Shown here in pieces: positions 21,267-31,983 of a stretch of 64,000 bases of DNA (position 1 is its first letter; the number at the start of each line of letters is the position of its first letter). The stretch spans positions 874,649 through 938,648 of the forward strand of contig MNCI01015796.1 in NCBI GenBank assembly GCA_015680685.1, written 5' to 3'. Origin of the DNA: Gnetum montanum. Lineage: Eukaryota; Streptophyta; Gnetopsida; Gnetales; Gnetaceae. A program made the translations under genes and the position numbers. A model generated the notes under the pieces. It ran no database searches, was not told the DNA's origin, and worked only from the letters and a program-made list of their open reading frames with translations.

Positions 21267-23145
21267 TCATTGAAGGCCCTTAGTTTTTTCTAAGTTTTTT
21301 TTTTTACATATTTTTTACTTTTACAAATTTTATTTTTTTGCATATTTCTTTAGTCTTTCTTGTTTTTGTTTTACACCATCATTCATATTTTTACCATTTC
21401 TTTGTGTGATTACTTTTTTTTTGTCACCCAATAAGTGTTCATGATGGTGGCATGAATAATATCATATTGATTGTTGATGTTTGGACTTTACCTTTGAAGT
21501 ATAATGTCAATATTAAGGTATGGTTATTTTGATTAAATAGGTAATGAGTCCACATCGTTCATACATCCATGAAATCCTATGGTCTCCCTTGGCTTGGAAC
21601 TGTACAGTACCTTTCTCTAATAAAACTGTTAACAAATTGGTGGCTGGGTACTTCTCAAACTAAGGAAGGACTCAAGGTATGAAAAGGATGTGACTTCAAA
21701 GGGATTTGATGCATTTGTGTTGGCTATTCTCTTGAGTGCTTGGATGCTTTTTCCTTGGGTTTTCCACCATTTTGACAGTTCATCAAATCACTAGAAGCTG
21801 AGTACATAAAAATAAGTCTTTGCATGTTGTGGTTCTCAAGCAAAAAAAAAATAGAAAGAAATAGTGATAATTCAAAGTACACCCCTTACACACAATAAAG
21901 AACTTGGGCTACACGCACTAGTTATGGCACTAGAAAGACATGTTATCCATGCCTGAAGGTTCCCTCTAACTAAGGCCCTTTCTCACTTCCTGGTTCTCCA
22001 TCTCACTCTCCTTAGAATGCTGGTGAATTTTTGTAGAGGCATTCTTGTTGCTTCAAGAGGATAGGCTGGTCAAATGTTCCCTTAAACATTTCCTACAATC
22101 AATAATTTTTTGTTTCATCCCCATCCATGACATCCATTTTATTGGCATTGCCATNTTTCTTGGGTTTCCATTCCATTTTCTCCTCTCCACCTTTCTTTTC
22201 CATTTTTCACCTCATTGTCGGATTTATCATTAGTCCATACCTTGCTTGATGCATTGTTTTTCCTCGATAATTTCTTGTGGGTAAGTTTTTAACTCTTGCT
22301 TCCAAATGACATTCCTAGAGCCTACGGACTCTTTGGGTTGTAGGTCTATTAGGGCATCAAAGGCATGAGCCTACTTTGGGGAGGACCCACTGGCTTTCCT
22401 TTTTGGTGAACTTGTTAACTTCTTTCCCTTAAACATTTCCTACAATCAATAATTTTTTGTTTCATCCCCATCCATGACATCCATTTTATTGGCATTGCCA
22501 TTGTTACTTTTTCTCCATCCTTGTTATTCTTTATCCTTTTCCATCCTATCACTATTGGAGGTTTGCTCTTAGTCATGGGGGCCTTGGCACAATTTTTTCA
22601 ATTTTTTTGAACCCCTACACCTTAGGTAGTCACCAGTGTTAAAACTCCAAAATCAATATTTGCCATAACCACAACTCAGCTAATGCACTTTACGTCAAGG
22701 CAAGGTATCAACTGCATTGTGATTTGTCTACCCTTGCTTATTTGTGACTGTGTTGTGTGTGCAAATGGAGATCATACAATAATGGACTGGGCCTAGAGGA
22801 AACACTCAGGATGGACCAAAACTGGAACATTTATGAAAGGAGCAAGATTGGTGGTGTGGCTATGGATAAACAATAGAAGGTGCAATCCTCACATTGGTAG
22901 CAACACATCTTCTTCTTTCTTTCTCTTTCTCCTTCTTTTCTAGCTGCCAAATAAGGCTAGATGTCATTTATGTATAGTGTTCACTTTTGTGGTCATGAAC
23001 ACTAATGTTGTCATGTATTGTATTGTTGATTTGTTCACCGGGCATGATTGAGTTTTTCACCCCATTCCTCCATCAATGGTTGTTTAGTCAATAATCCCAT
23101 ACCTTCCCAATATTGTATAAGGAACTCAAGGACAAGTTTTCATTT
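21267..23145 (+). other. 3' non-coding region of element D
   Basis: No coding signal for an envelope-like protein was found. Blocks at 21,950-22,010 (ctaactaaggccctttctcac) and 22,320-22,400 (ggactctttgggttgtagg) reappear reversed in E near 49,090-49,140 and 48,690-48,770. This shows that D and E share the region. A 79-bp exact duplication (22,077-22,154 and 22,425-22,500) abuts a single n at 22,155 and may be an assembly artefact. Confidence 0.65.
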
Positions 23146-23147
23146 AG

Positions 23148-23158
23148 TCATGGGGGTA
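23148..23158 (+). other. Polypurine tract of element D
   Basis: catgggggta lies immediately before the 3' LTR start TGCTGAACC. Element E has the same tract (minus strand catgggggta before TGATGAAGTGG at 47,979). Confidence 0.75.
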
Positions 23159-23963
23159 TGCTGAACCACGATATCACGTCCGCGATATCGGATCAACCAT
23201 GCAATGTTGGATACCTGATATCATGGCCCATCTCTTTACCTATAAATAAGAGGCAATGCCCTTTTTTTCCACATTAGAAGTTAGTCCCTTAGCCAAAGTC
23301 TTGCCAATTTTTCCCTCCAGAATTAGAATTAGTTCTGCATGCCTGTAGTAGGATTCATAGAGTGAATGAATCTTTATTCAAGCATTGTGTACTTGAACAC
23401 ACTTTTTGTACAAAAATAAAGATAAACTTTATGATAAAATTTTTAGCATACAAAATAGATTAATTAGTGTTAATTACCATTTAATGCTCTCCTAGTTAAT
23501 TAATGATTTCTCTCACCTTACAACTCTCTTAGTTAAATACACTTAGTACGACTGCTTCGAGCATGCATGTAGCACTTGGTAACCTAGTAACTATTAGTGT
23601 TTGGTAATCCTAGCAGTGTTGCACTGGTTCAGGATGTGTACGATGAGTGGGAACAAATACTAGTGTTATGAGTAATTAGAACTTAGCTAATGAATAGTTA
23701 AATTAGATTAGTACTTATTTATCTCTCTTTTCCTCCTTACTAGCACAGGATATAAAACACATAAAATCCATAAAAATCATATGCCTCAAGCTTACTTAAC
23801 CATACAACCGTGACATACAAGTAAGTTTGGGAAGACAATGATTAATCAACCTATTATTGTTCCACAAAGGCACATAGGCACTTAGTCCTTGGAATTCGAC
23901 CGGATCATGTGTGAAACGCTCATATTCATATGGTTGAGCATAGGGGTACCTCGCCACTCACCA
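23159..23963 (+). repeat. 3' LTR of element D
   Basis: It matches the 5' LTR throughout, begins TGCTGAACCACG and ends CACTCACCA. It contains ~70 bp missing from the 5' copy. TATA box at 23,241-23,248. It is followed directly by 'tatggttattagg', the continuation of the interrupted left arm. Confidence 0.85.
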
Positions 23964-24138
23964 TATGGTTATTAGGCTATTTTGGTCTTTATTGTTTATG
24001 TAGTTATATTTGCTATAATTTTTTGCACCTATGTGTACTTTTTTCTATGTTGCAATGCTTACTCTATCTACTAAAGTTACAGTTATCACTTTAAGACATA
24101 TGGAGGAGACCTTGATCCTTAAGTTTGGTGAGGTGGTT

Positions 24139-25205
24139 ATCAAACCAAGGCCTCCTCTAAATGTCTTGAAGTGATAACTGTAACTTCAGTAGATGGAGTG
24201 ACTACTAAATATAGAAAAAGGTGGCTTGTTAGCCTTCATGTAGGTGTAACAAATTACAACAAATATAACTACACAAACAACAAAGACCAAAATAGACTAA
24301 TAACCATATAACTAGAAAAACATTAGCATAAAATCAACAAATTAATAACACTTACTTTGCCTATATGACTCAGGCATCATAGGAGCTTTGGGTTGTGTGT
24401 CCAAGTCTAAATCAACAAGAGATGGGCTAGCCCACCAACTATCTATGCTTCCATTTCCTAGGCATCTTTTCTAGGCCTTTGGGTGATGTCCAATGCTACT
24501 TTCAAGGTTGCCATGCAATTTCTCCAACATTGAAAGCCTCATGTTTGGGCTCTTAGTGAACACCTCTAGAGCTATGTGAACTAGGAGCAAAAGGTTGTTA
24601 GCCTTCATTTGGCCTTGATCAGCCATTCTGAACCTACAGGCAAGTAAAATAGTAGACCATAAATAGTTATAACCTAAACACACAACAACAAAAAATAACC
24701 AAGATAACAATACTACTTACCCCTTTATGTCATAAATAGTGCCAAGACGATTTTGAAACCATGTATGGGCACAATGGCCAACAATCAAGATGTTTTCCAA
24801 GTTATACTGTCTAAATTTGGGCATCTCCCAAATTTTTGATAGTTTACAAGGATCCATGGTAGTCATGTCATCATGTGTCTCCCCTCTCACACGAGCATGA
24901 ATTTTATCCATGATGAACTTCACAAATAAGGTGAATGATTTATGCAAGATGGTCTCCATGATCATTGTCACCACCTTAAAAATCAAGTATGACCAAACTA
25001 TCACACTATAGTTATGAAGTAGGTAGGCTAGGAAGTCTAACGCCTCCTTCCTAAACCATATCTCACATTGATCCAACTCCATGTTGGAGCTCAGGGATTC
25101 AAGTGTCGGCATGTTGATGCAACACAATAGCCTCACCATCTCTATCACCATCAAGATGGACTTCAAGAAGGCTTTGTAACATCCAACCACAACAATTATA
25201 ATCAT
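24139..25205 (-). pseudogene. Right-arm copy of the accessory gene, exons 2-4 (partial)
   Basis: This is the best preserved of the two arm copies. Exon 2 (24,717-25,205) is open for 162 codons and contains YLLHNYSVIVWSYLIFKVV, where the C antisense gene has FLLRHFSMIVWSYLSAKTA. The donor after DIKG is GTAAGT, the acceptor CTGTAG, and exon 3 follows with GFRMADQGQMKANNLLLLVH, ending near 24,375. Next to the palindrome centre (24,077-24,115 in the left arm, mirrored here) a short VTVITLRHMEETL-type peptide matches the start of exon 4 of the C gene (VTVITFGRNETNL). The remaining exons are absent. Function unknown; no domain recognised with confidence. Confidence 0.7.
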
Positions 25206-25416
25206 GAAAACTTAAAACCAAATCCTTATAACAGTTAAACATAGAAAACAACACTTAGAAAAAATTTAAAATAATTTACATAAAATGACTTTTTATGTCT
25301 AAAATTGTAACAATGATAGATTACAATTGAAAACATGGAATTGAAAATTTAGGACTAAAAAATGTGAAAGTAATAGTCTAAGACTAAATTCTCAACTTCC
25401 ATGAATAATTCTACAC

Positions 25417-26639
25417 TTGGAAGTACTAGTGGTGTCATGTAGGGAAAAGGGGAAAAGGATGGATTTGGGGAAACAAATTTATGGGAGGGAAAGATGTAAC
25501 AAAGCATGATCCCTCATCAGAGTGCTTGTGAGGGAGTCGGCACACACATGGGCATCTTTCTTTTGTTGGCCTTCGACCTCTCGTTGGAGTGCGTAGAGAT
25601 GGTCGTTCTAAAATAGCTTTGGTGCCATTTGTTTTGAAATAGATGCAATGCCATTTTTTTTTACCTTTTCTACTCCTTTACATGCTTGTGCTTTTCTTCT
25701 ACTATTTAGCCACGTTCACTTGCAAACAACCTTGTTATTGTAGGACAGGTGTTTCTTCCCTAAGATGAGCTATGTTACATCCATGTGGGACTTTGACCTA
25801 CCTACAGATGCTTCCCATGCAATGAGTTGCATTACACGCATCATGGACTTGGTGGTTGGGCATGTGGGAAGGTTTTATATGCATTGGGAAAGCTTGTAAA
25901 AGAGATGTGACAAACTGCGAGTATAAGAAACGAGGTTAAGAGTGTTAAGAGGGCGGGCGGGATGTGTAGCCAAGCTAGTCTAAGTGATCACTTCAAAACT
26001 ATGTAGTATCCTACTCTCTTGGTGAAATGCATCTCTAAACGGCACCCCCTTGGCATGTATCCTACAAATGCAACAAAGAGAAAACCAGGAAAACGTAACC
26101 ATGAAATGAAGTGAGGGAAAATTCCTGCTTTCTTTACACACTGCTGAAGTAGGGAGCATTGTTGCTGAGGCATGTGATGTCCAAAGTAGGAAGACCAGTA
26201 GCAGTTCTAGCAGTGGCAGACTGAAGAGGCTGGCACTGAAGGGGCTAGGAGCGGTGGCAATGCAAGTGCTTAGGATTCCTCACCCAAGGCAAACATCATG
26301 CAGTCTAGCTACAAGGCAAGAAGTCTAACAACTGAATGGCTCTTAGACTCAAATGATGGCGAGGGCTGGAGGATAGCAACTTTATGGCTAGGCCACAATA
26401 GTGCTGGAACTCCAGCAGCAAGTGCTAACGGCAAGAGCTACTGCTAGGATGGGTGGTGACAGTAGTGGTAGCTTCAGAAAGTCAGCAAGATGCCAAGGGT
26501 GGTGACGTCCCACACCATGTTTCCTTAGCAACATGAACTGCATTCTGGAACTGCAACGTCCCACCCTGTGTTTTCTAGAAAGTGTGCATTGTCACGCTCG
26601 CTTGTTTGTAGGGTCGTGGATGTTGTGCTGGTCAGCATT
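25417..26639. other. Non-coding 3' part of element C (presumed)
   Basis: No gene was recognised. Two copies of an aacgtcccac-type ~65-bp unit lie at ~26,505-26,590. The left end of C cannot be fixed because no LTR is present. Confidence 0.4.
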
Positions 26640-27000
26640 GAAGTGTGAACCCAGTTTAAGGCCTTGGTAGACTATCAGCTGTGCTAGTTTAACATCGTAA
26701 CAGATGGTGGATGGGCCAGTTTAAGGTCGTAGTAGACTGATGTGCCAGTTTAAGGTCGTAGCAGACTGATGTGCCAGTTTAAGGTCCTGGTAGACTGCTG
26801 TGCTAGTTTATCATCATAGCGGATGATGGACGGCCAATTTAAGGTCGTAGCGAACTGTACTGTGGATGCCAATTTTATGTCATAGCCCAAGGGCATGTTG
26901 TGCCAATTTATCATCATAGCGGACATTTTGTGTCAGTTTATAGTCATAATATACTATCTTTGCTATTTTTATGTCATAGCAGATGATGGTGCTTACCTTG
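26640..27000. repeat. CAGTTTAAGGTCGTAGCAGACTG minisatellite (C 3' region)
   Basis: About ten units; the most regular are at 26,700-26,800 (spacing ~30 bp) with 'gccagtttaaggtcgtag' followed by 'cagactg'. GTC and GAC halves are complementary. On the minus strand a frame reads SATTLNWHI repeatedly, echoing the in-frame SxTTLN units of B. Confidence 0.75.
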
Positions 27001-27007
27001 CTTTGTA

Positions 27008-28060
27008 TTAGATGTAGTATGGCTTAAGGTACAAGTGCTTCATGGGATTTGTAAATTCATTGCCATCCATATCAACCAACTTGAAGGCCCCATTCTCATA
27101 GGCTTTCGTGACTATGAATGGGCCTTCCCAATTTGCTGAGAACTGATTTACATGTTCACAAACAGCCTTGAGGACTAGGTCCCCTTTTTTCATCGGTCAT
27201 TGATGTAGATTGCAATGGTGCTTCTGTCGCTTCTTGTCCTAGTACCATTCAATGCAATCAAGTGTTCAGGCATGCTCCTCTTCTATGGAGTCAAGGTCAA
27301 TGATCCTTGACTCGTTGTTCTAGGCCTCGTTCATGACGCTTGAAAGGATCATTCAAAATGACGGTACCTGCAATTCAAGAAGTAACACCGCTTTAGATCG
27401 GTAAACAAGGTTGTAATGAGTTTTACCTGTAGATGTTTTGCACGTCGTGTAATAAGCCCACAACACATAGAGGATTTACTCATGCCATCGCCTCTTGCTG
27501 CTACTCAGCATCCTTTTGAGCAAGTTGATGATGGCCTTGTTTGTTGCCTCTGCTTGAATGTTTGCCTATGGGTAGTAGGGCAATGAAAATGAGTATTTAA
27601 TGCCAAGGTTGTCACAAAAGGTTTTGGTTTCTGTGCTACTAAACTGTGGCCCATTGTCTATCACAATATTCATGGGAAGACAAAACCTTGTTACTATGTT
27701 GTCCAAGATAAAGTGGCAAACCTGTTGAGATGTAGTATTCCTTAGGGGAATAGCCTCCACCCACTTTGTAAAGTACTCGGTGGCAGTGATGATGATGTTG
27801 TGTCCTATGGAAGACTTAGGCGTGATGGGTCCGATGATGTTTACTCCCCATCATTGAAATGGCCACGTGATTTGTGTAGGATGCAACTCAGTAGGTGATA
27901 CATGTATTAGATTTGCATGGTGTTGGCATGTATTACATGTCCTAACCTTGGAAAGGCAATCTCATTCTATGTAAGGCCAGTAGTACCCTAGGCATCTAAT
28001 TTTTGCTGCATTAGCCCTGGGAGCTATGTGTCCTCCACATAGTCCCTCATGGACTTCGTT
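27008..28060 (-). pseudogene. Integrase of element C
   Basis: The core contains WGVNIIGPITPKS (family WGMDIVGP; the first catalytic Asp is Asn here), IVIDNGPQFSS with the second Asp, and QAEATNKAI with the catalytic Glu. The C-terminal domain (27,008-27,193) is open: KKGDLVLKAVCEH, then ANWEGPFIVTKAYENGAFKL, a typical Tat-like end. The zinc-binding part near 27,900-28,050 is partly readable (cysteines and CQHHAN). In-frame stops break it several times. Confidence 0.8.
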
Positions 28061-28168
28061 AACGATTTTTTGTGCTTGTTCCCCACCAATGTAGGTTAGT
28101 AATATCCCATCAAAGGAGCGTTTTCATAAAGTGTTATCTCCTATGAGAACATAGTATCGCGCCCGCTT

Positions 28169-28740
28169 TCAGATTGCATCCTTTTGAGCGGATGTTAACC
28201 TATGCGAGGGTTCGCCGTGTTGAAGGTAAGCTTTAATGTTAGCATACCACTCTTGAATATCAATTGTACTAATAGCTACGATACATACCGCTTGGGTAAT
28301 AGGGTCTATGCATTCTATTATCGAAGTGGGTAAAGTTGCAAATAAGTGGGGTGGCACATTCAATGCTAATGTAGCTAAGGCATCTACTACAGTGTTCTCA
28401 TTGCGAGGCACATGTTGGATGTCTATTGTTATGAACTTTTTCAAAAAACTCTTAGCCAAGTTACAATAAGACTGTAAGTGTGAAGCTTTACAGGCATAGA
28501 CTTTGGTAATCTGGTTGACAACGAGTTCGAAATTGCCTCGGATTTCCAAATGTTGAATCTTTAGTTATCAGGCTGCTAAGAGGCCCCTGAGAAGTCCTTC
28601 ATACTCAGCTACATTTTTCATACAAAGGAATGTAAAGTGGTAAGCAAAAGGTAGAATATCCCCATAGGGGAATGTAATGAAGGCAGCAGCACTACTACCT
28701 CACGTAGTTGAAGCGCCGTCGAAATGCAAAGTAGCTTTCA
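28169..28740 (-). pseudogene. Archaeal-type RNase H (second RNase H) of element C
   Basis: Motifs in order: LHFDGAST (first Asp), NVAEYEGLLRGLLAA (Glu helix), LEIRGNFELVVNQI (family GDSxLVxxQ; the Asp is replaced by Asn) and VPRNENTVVDALATLA (last Asp). This second RNase H, separate from the RT-linked one, is a hallmark of Tat-lineage elements such as Ogre. The 28,169-28,549 part is open for 126 codons; upstream there are two adjacent stops. Confidence 0.8.
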
Positions 28741-28899
28741 AGTCATATGGTACAGGGTTGATGTTGTTGATGTGTTTGTTAGGGAATTTGGGCTCTATTG
28801 TTGTCTAATCATCAACAGGTGAGGTTGTAAGTTATGTAGCTATTGCTTGTCCCTTTGTCGATGATTGGGCAACATAATGCAAATCAAATTCCGCTGTTA

Positions 28900-30479
28900 T
28901 AGCTTTCCATCAAGCTATTCTGCTACACTCATACAAGTTCGTTGTGATAGCCCGAAGTATGTTGCTCTTGCATATGATGTTAACCTTGCTATGAAACAAG
29001 TAATTTCTCCACTTTTTTAGTGTGAACGCCAGAGAAAGACAATTTCTTTCTACTTCGTTATATTTTGCCTCATAAGCTATTAGCGCATGGCTCAAGTAAT
29101 AAACCAGGATTTTAGATCTGTCATCCTTCTTCTAACATAACAATGTTGTAATAGATGTGTCCGAAGTGGTAGGTAGATGTAGAAAGGCTTCTTCTTCTTC
29201 TGTGGTGGGTAAATAGTTGGGAGGTGCAAACGTTCTTTCTTTAGGTTATTGAAGGCTTGTTGACATTGTTCTATCCATTCGAAGTCAACTCCCTTCTTTA
29301 GCAAGTGTTGCATGGGGTGTAACTTGTCAATCAACCTTGCGATAAACCTTCGGATAAATTGTACTCTACCTTGTAACCCGTGCAGCTCTTTAAGGTTCGT
29401 AGGAGGTGCTAAGTTGACGATGGCCCTTACCTTGTCAGGGTCCACTCATATCCCTGCCTCTGATACTACAAACCCTAGCATGCATCTAGTTTAAACTTCA
29501 AAAGCACATTTCCTTGGGTTGAGACATAAGTCATGCCTATGACAACATTTGAGGACTACATCTAGATCATTGGGATGATCAATAGCTCCTTTAGACTTGA
29601 CCGCTATGTCATCCACGTAATCATTTAGTCTCTCCAAGAGGTAGTCGCTAAAAATATATGTCATAACTCATTGATAGGTTGCTTCGACGTTTTTGAGTCC
29701 AAAAGGCATCATGGTGTAACAAAAGGTTCCCCAAGGAGTCATGAAAGTAGTTGTTAATTGATGCTCTAGGTTGATGCGAATCTGGTTGTAACCTAAGAAC
29801 CCATCCATAGAGGACAGTAAAGCATGACCAGTTGTAGTGTCAATAAGTTGATCAATAATTGGTAATGGGAAGTCATCTTTAATCGTTACTTTGTTCAGAT
29901 CTTGAAAGTTTATACAAATTCGTATACCTCCCGTTTTCTTACAAACTACAACGATGTTTGACACCCACTTCAAGTAATCGATGGTGCAAATGAAACCAGC
30001 TTGATACAGCTTGGTGATTTCATCACGTATAGCTAGTGCGATTTCTAGTTTGATTTTTTGAGCCTTTTTCTTGACTGCCTTAACACGTGGGTCTAAGACA
30101 ATGTTATGTTGTATGAGCTACTAGTCTAAGCCTAGCATGTCTTCATAGGACCATGCAAACACTTTGAAATTATCTTGGATAACTCTAGATATGTCCTTTT
30201 GCATTTGTGGATCTAGGAGGAAGCTAATTTTTAATGTCTTTATTCCCCCCTAGATGTAGCTACAAGTGTTTTAATGAGAGGGTCCTCAGTCACATCCCTG
30301 GCCTCTAAGTCTAAGGCTTGGACCAGATGTTTGGGGCAATCTAGGGATGTTTCCAGGGATGCTACAGTGTTGTCAGGAGCTGATTCCTAGTCTATTAATT
30401 CTAAGTCTAGGTGTCTTGTGAGCCTGCCATGAGGAGCTGTCAGGGTTAAAAGTGAATGAAGATCACCATGCATGGCCAT
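28900..30479 (-). pseudogene. Reverse transcriptase and RT-linked RNase H of element C
   Basis: The frame opens near 30,479 with MAMHGDLHSLLTLTAPHGR. RT motifs: KKTGGIRICINFQDLNKVTI, FPLPIIDQLID, SMDGFLGYNQIRI, MPFGLKNVEATYQ, then NDYVDDIAVKSKG with the YVDD catalytic box near 29,598-29,610. The connection reads MDPDKVRAIVNLAPPTNLKE; then RNase H motifs LIAYEAKYNEVERNCLSLAF follow. It is broken by stops between blocks. The separate start at 30,479 suggests that gag-pro and RT-IN are different ORFs, with the antisense gene between them. Confidence 0.85.
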
Positions 30480-30599
30480 TTTTGTTAAACCTACCACAAT
30501 AAGAAAAAAGACCAAGTCAAGTGATACTTGTCTATAGCAACAGCATGTAATGAATCATTGTAAAGCAATAATGCGACATGAAATAATTGTCAACTACTA

Positions 30600-30850
30600 C
30601 GCAAAGTTTGCATGTTGCCAGTTTAAGGTCTTAGTGAACTGTAATCATGCATGATCTATACATCAGAATTGCCAATTTAAGGCCTTTGCAAACCATAATC
30701 AAGTTGAATCGCGGGTCAGAATTGCTAGTTTAAAGTCTTTGCAGACTATTACTAGGTAGAACTGAAAGTTAAGTTTGCTAGTTTAAGGTCTTTGCGGACC
30801 ATGGTATGGTAGGTTTCATAAAGATAAAGTGACAAGATAGGGCAAATTTT
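30600..30850. repeat. Minisatellite between RT and the antisense gene
   Basis: Four units of the ttgctagtttaaggtctttgcggacc type, ~60 bp apart. The last has the perfect stem GGTC/GACC. The same unit is present on the other side of the antisense gene at 35,770-35,870. Confidence 0.7.
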
Positions 30851-30982
30851 TTGGTGTGCCTACCTGTTATGCTACAAATAATTTCTACATTATGGTGGCA
30901 CCACACTGTAATAGTGCTACGCTATAGGGGACATCCCGTGTTAATCAGAACATGAAAATGGTAAGTGTTTTACCATGTCAGC

Positions 30983-30988
30983 TATAAA
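30983..30988 (+). promoter_or_regulatory. TATA box of the antisense gene
   Basis: TATAAA in gctataaacagggg, ~137 bp before the proposed start codon, on the strand opposite to element C. Nearby words 'gtgctacgctatag' (30,912) and gagtgtagcgcga (31,038) resemble the palindrome word of the C LTR. Confidence 0.5.
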
Positions 30989-31876
30989 CAGGGGTTTAAC
31001 CCTTGGTAAACTTGTCATTTTCATTGTCAGAGCTTACACCTAGAGTGTAGCGCGATCGAAGAGAGAGAGAGTAATAGGCATAGCATAGCAGTTCACAGAA
31101 ATAATTTGCGAGCGAGACAATGGCACCCAAAGGTGAACGCAAGCATCAAGGACTAAGAGACTCCATCAACTCGGTAAGTTGCTACGCTATCCTTATTTCC
31201 TTTAGGTGATGAATTCTTGTTTCCTTTATTGCTACTATGTTGATTGCTGTTTTGGTCGCTACGTCGTCGTTGTTGCTAGTTGGCTGCAGTGGTCGTATAG
31301 ATGCTACACTACAGCTACATGTAGTATCACCCTAGCCACCATTGTTAAGAATGGAGACTGCCTTGTTGTGGACGTTTAGGTAGTTCTAGGCAGTGCAACG
31401 CATGCTTGCCGTAACGTACCACCCTTGGAGGGGTTTAGTTATTTGCAAAAAATTATTTATGGCAGCATGACATATGTTTAGCGTAGTGTAGCGCGAGCTA
31501 TTTCATGCGGCAAGGTAGGGTTGGGATGGCAAGGCATTGTGGATTCTCTCTCATCTACGTGGTTAGACTATAAGGTTGTCATTGTTATGCTACTTTGCTT
31601 ATGTTGTGAGGCCTTTAGGATGCTATGTTGGCAATTTTTCATATTTGCTATGTTGTCAAACCTACGATGCTGCTACGTTGTTAAATTTGCTATTTTGCCA
31701 AGTTTGCTATCCTGTGACACTGGCTATAGTGCTATGCTTGTTATACATTACACTGGCCTTAACTATTATGCTACTCTACTCCCAACTCTTTTTAGTAGGC
31801 TACATGTAATGTTTACCTTCATTCATCTGGGGGGCTCCTTGGTTCATGCTAAAAGGGGAATTCACAGTTGGACGAT

Positions 31877-31983
31877 CATGCTATGCTACATGCAAACAGT
31901 TGGTTATGTTATGCTATTTGTAAACAGATGGTTACACTACGCTATTTGTGAACAAATGGTCATGCTATGCTATGTGTAAACCT
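31877..31983 (+). repeat. ~33-bp tandem repeat in intron 1, core ATGCTATGCTA
   Basis: Four units, each with a core like ATGCTATGCTA followed by 'tttgtaaacagatggtt'. The core is the same word that forms palindromes in the LTR sub-repeats of element C (for example GTGCTATGCTACG at 41,071). Further single words lie through intron 1 (31,178, 31,586, 31,620). Confidence 0.75.

Larger units (their letters stand above)
14227..23963 (+). mobile_element. Athila-like Ty3/gypsy retrotransposon D (decayed)
   Basis: This is a full-length plus-strand LTR element: 5' LTR 14,227-14,975, primer-binding site, gag, protease, RT, RNase H, integrase, ~1.9 kb non-coding 3' region, polypurine tract, 3' LTR 23,159-23,963. 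The PBS is similar to the tRNA-Asp type TGGCGCCGTTGCC used by Athila. The RT-RNase H linker reads VVLGHKISHAGIEVDPKKI and RRFIENFSKIAKPL, in the Athila style. Every coding part has stops. No env-like ORF was recognised after integrase. It interrupts intron 3 of the left-arm gene copy, so it is younger than the inverted repeat. No clean target-site duplication could be read. Confidence 0.85.
13114..25416. repeat. Long inverted repeat, left arm split by element D
   Basis: The left arm is 13,114-14,226 plus 23,964-24,115; the right arm is 24,139-25,416, read in reverse. Arms are ~1,265 and ~1,278 bp with a loop of ~23 bp. The match is visible throughout: ctagttatatggttattagg in the left arm across the D insertion matches the complement of 'aataaccatataactag' at 24,300. 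Each arm carries the same exon-intron gene fragment, ending at the centre just inside the fourth exon. The arms have diverged, so this is an old structure. Confidence 0.85.

Noticed and set aside
21267-23145. Envelope-like ORF of an Athila element
   Set aside because: The longest open frame here (22,045-22,233) is short, contains an n and partly lies in the 79-bp duplication; no transmembrane or coiled-coil pattern.
31521-31979. 152-codon open frame within the first intron of the antisense gene
   Set aside because: Its composition (Leu/Cys/Tyr-rich) follows the gctatgcta repeats, and it has no homology to the arms, where this region is absent.
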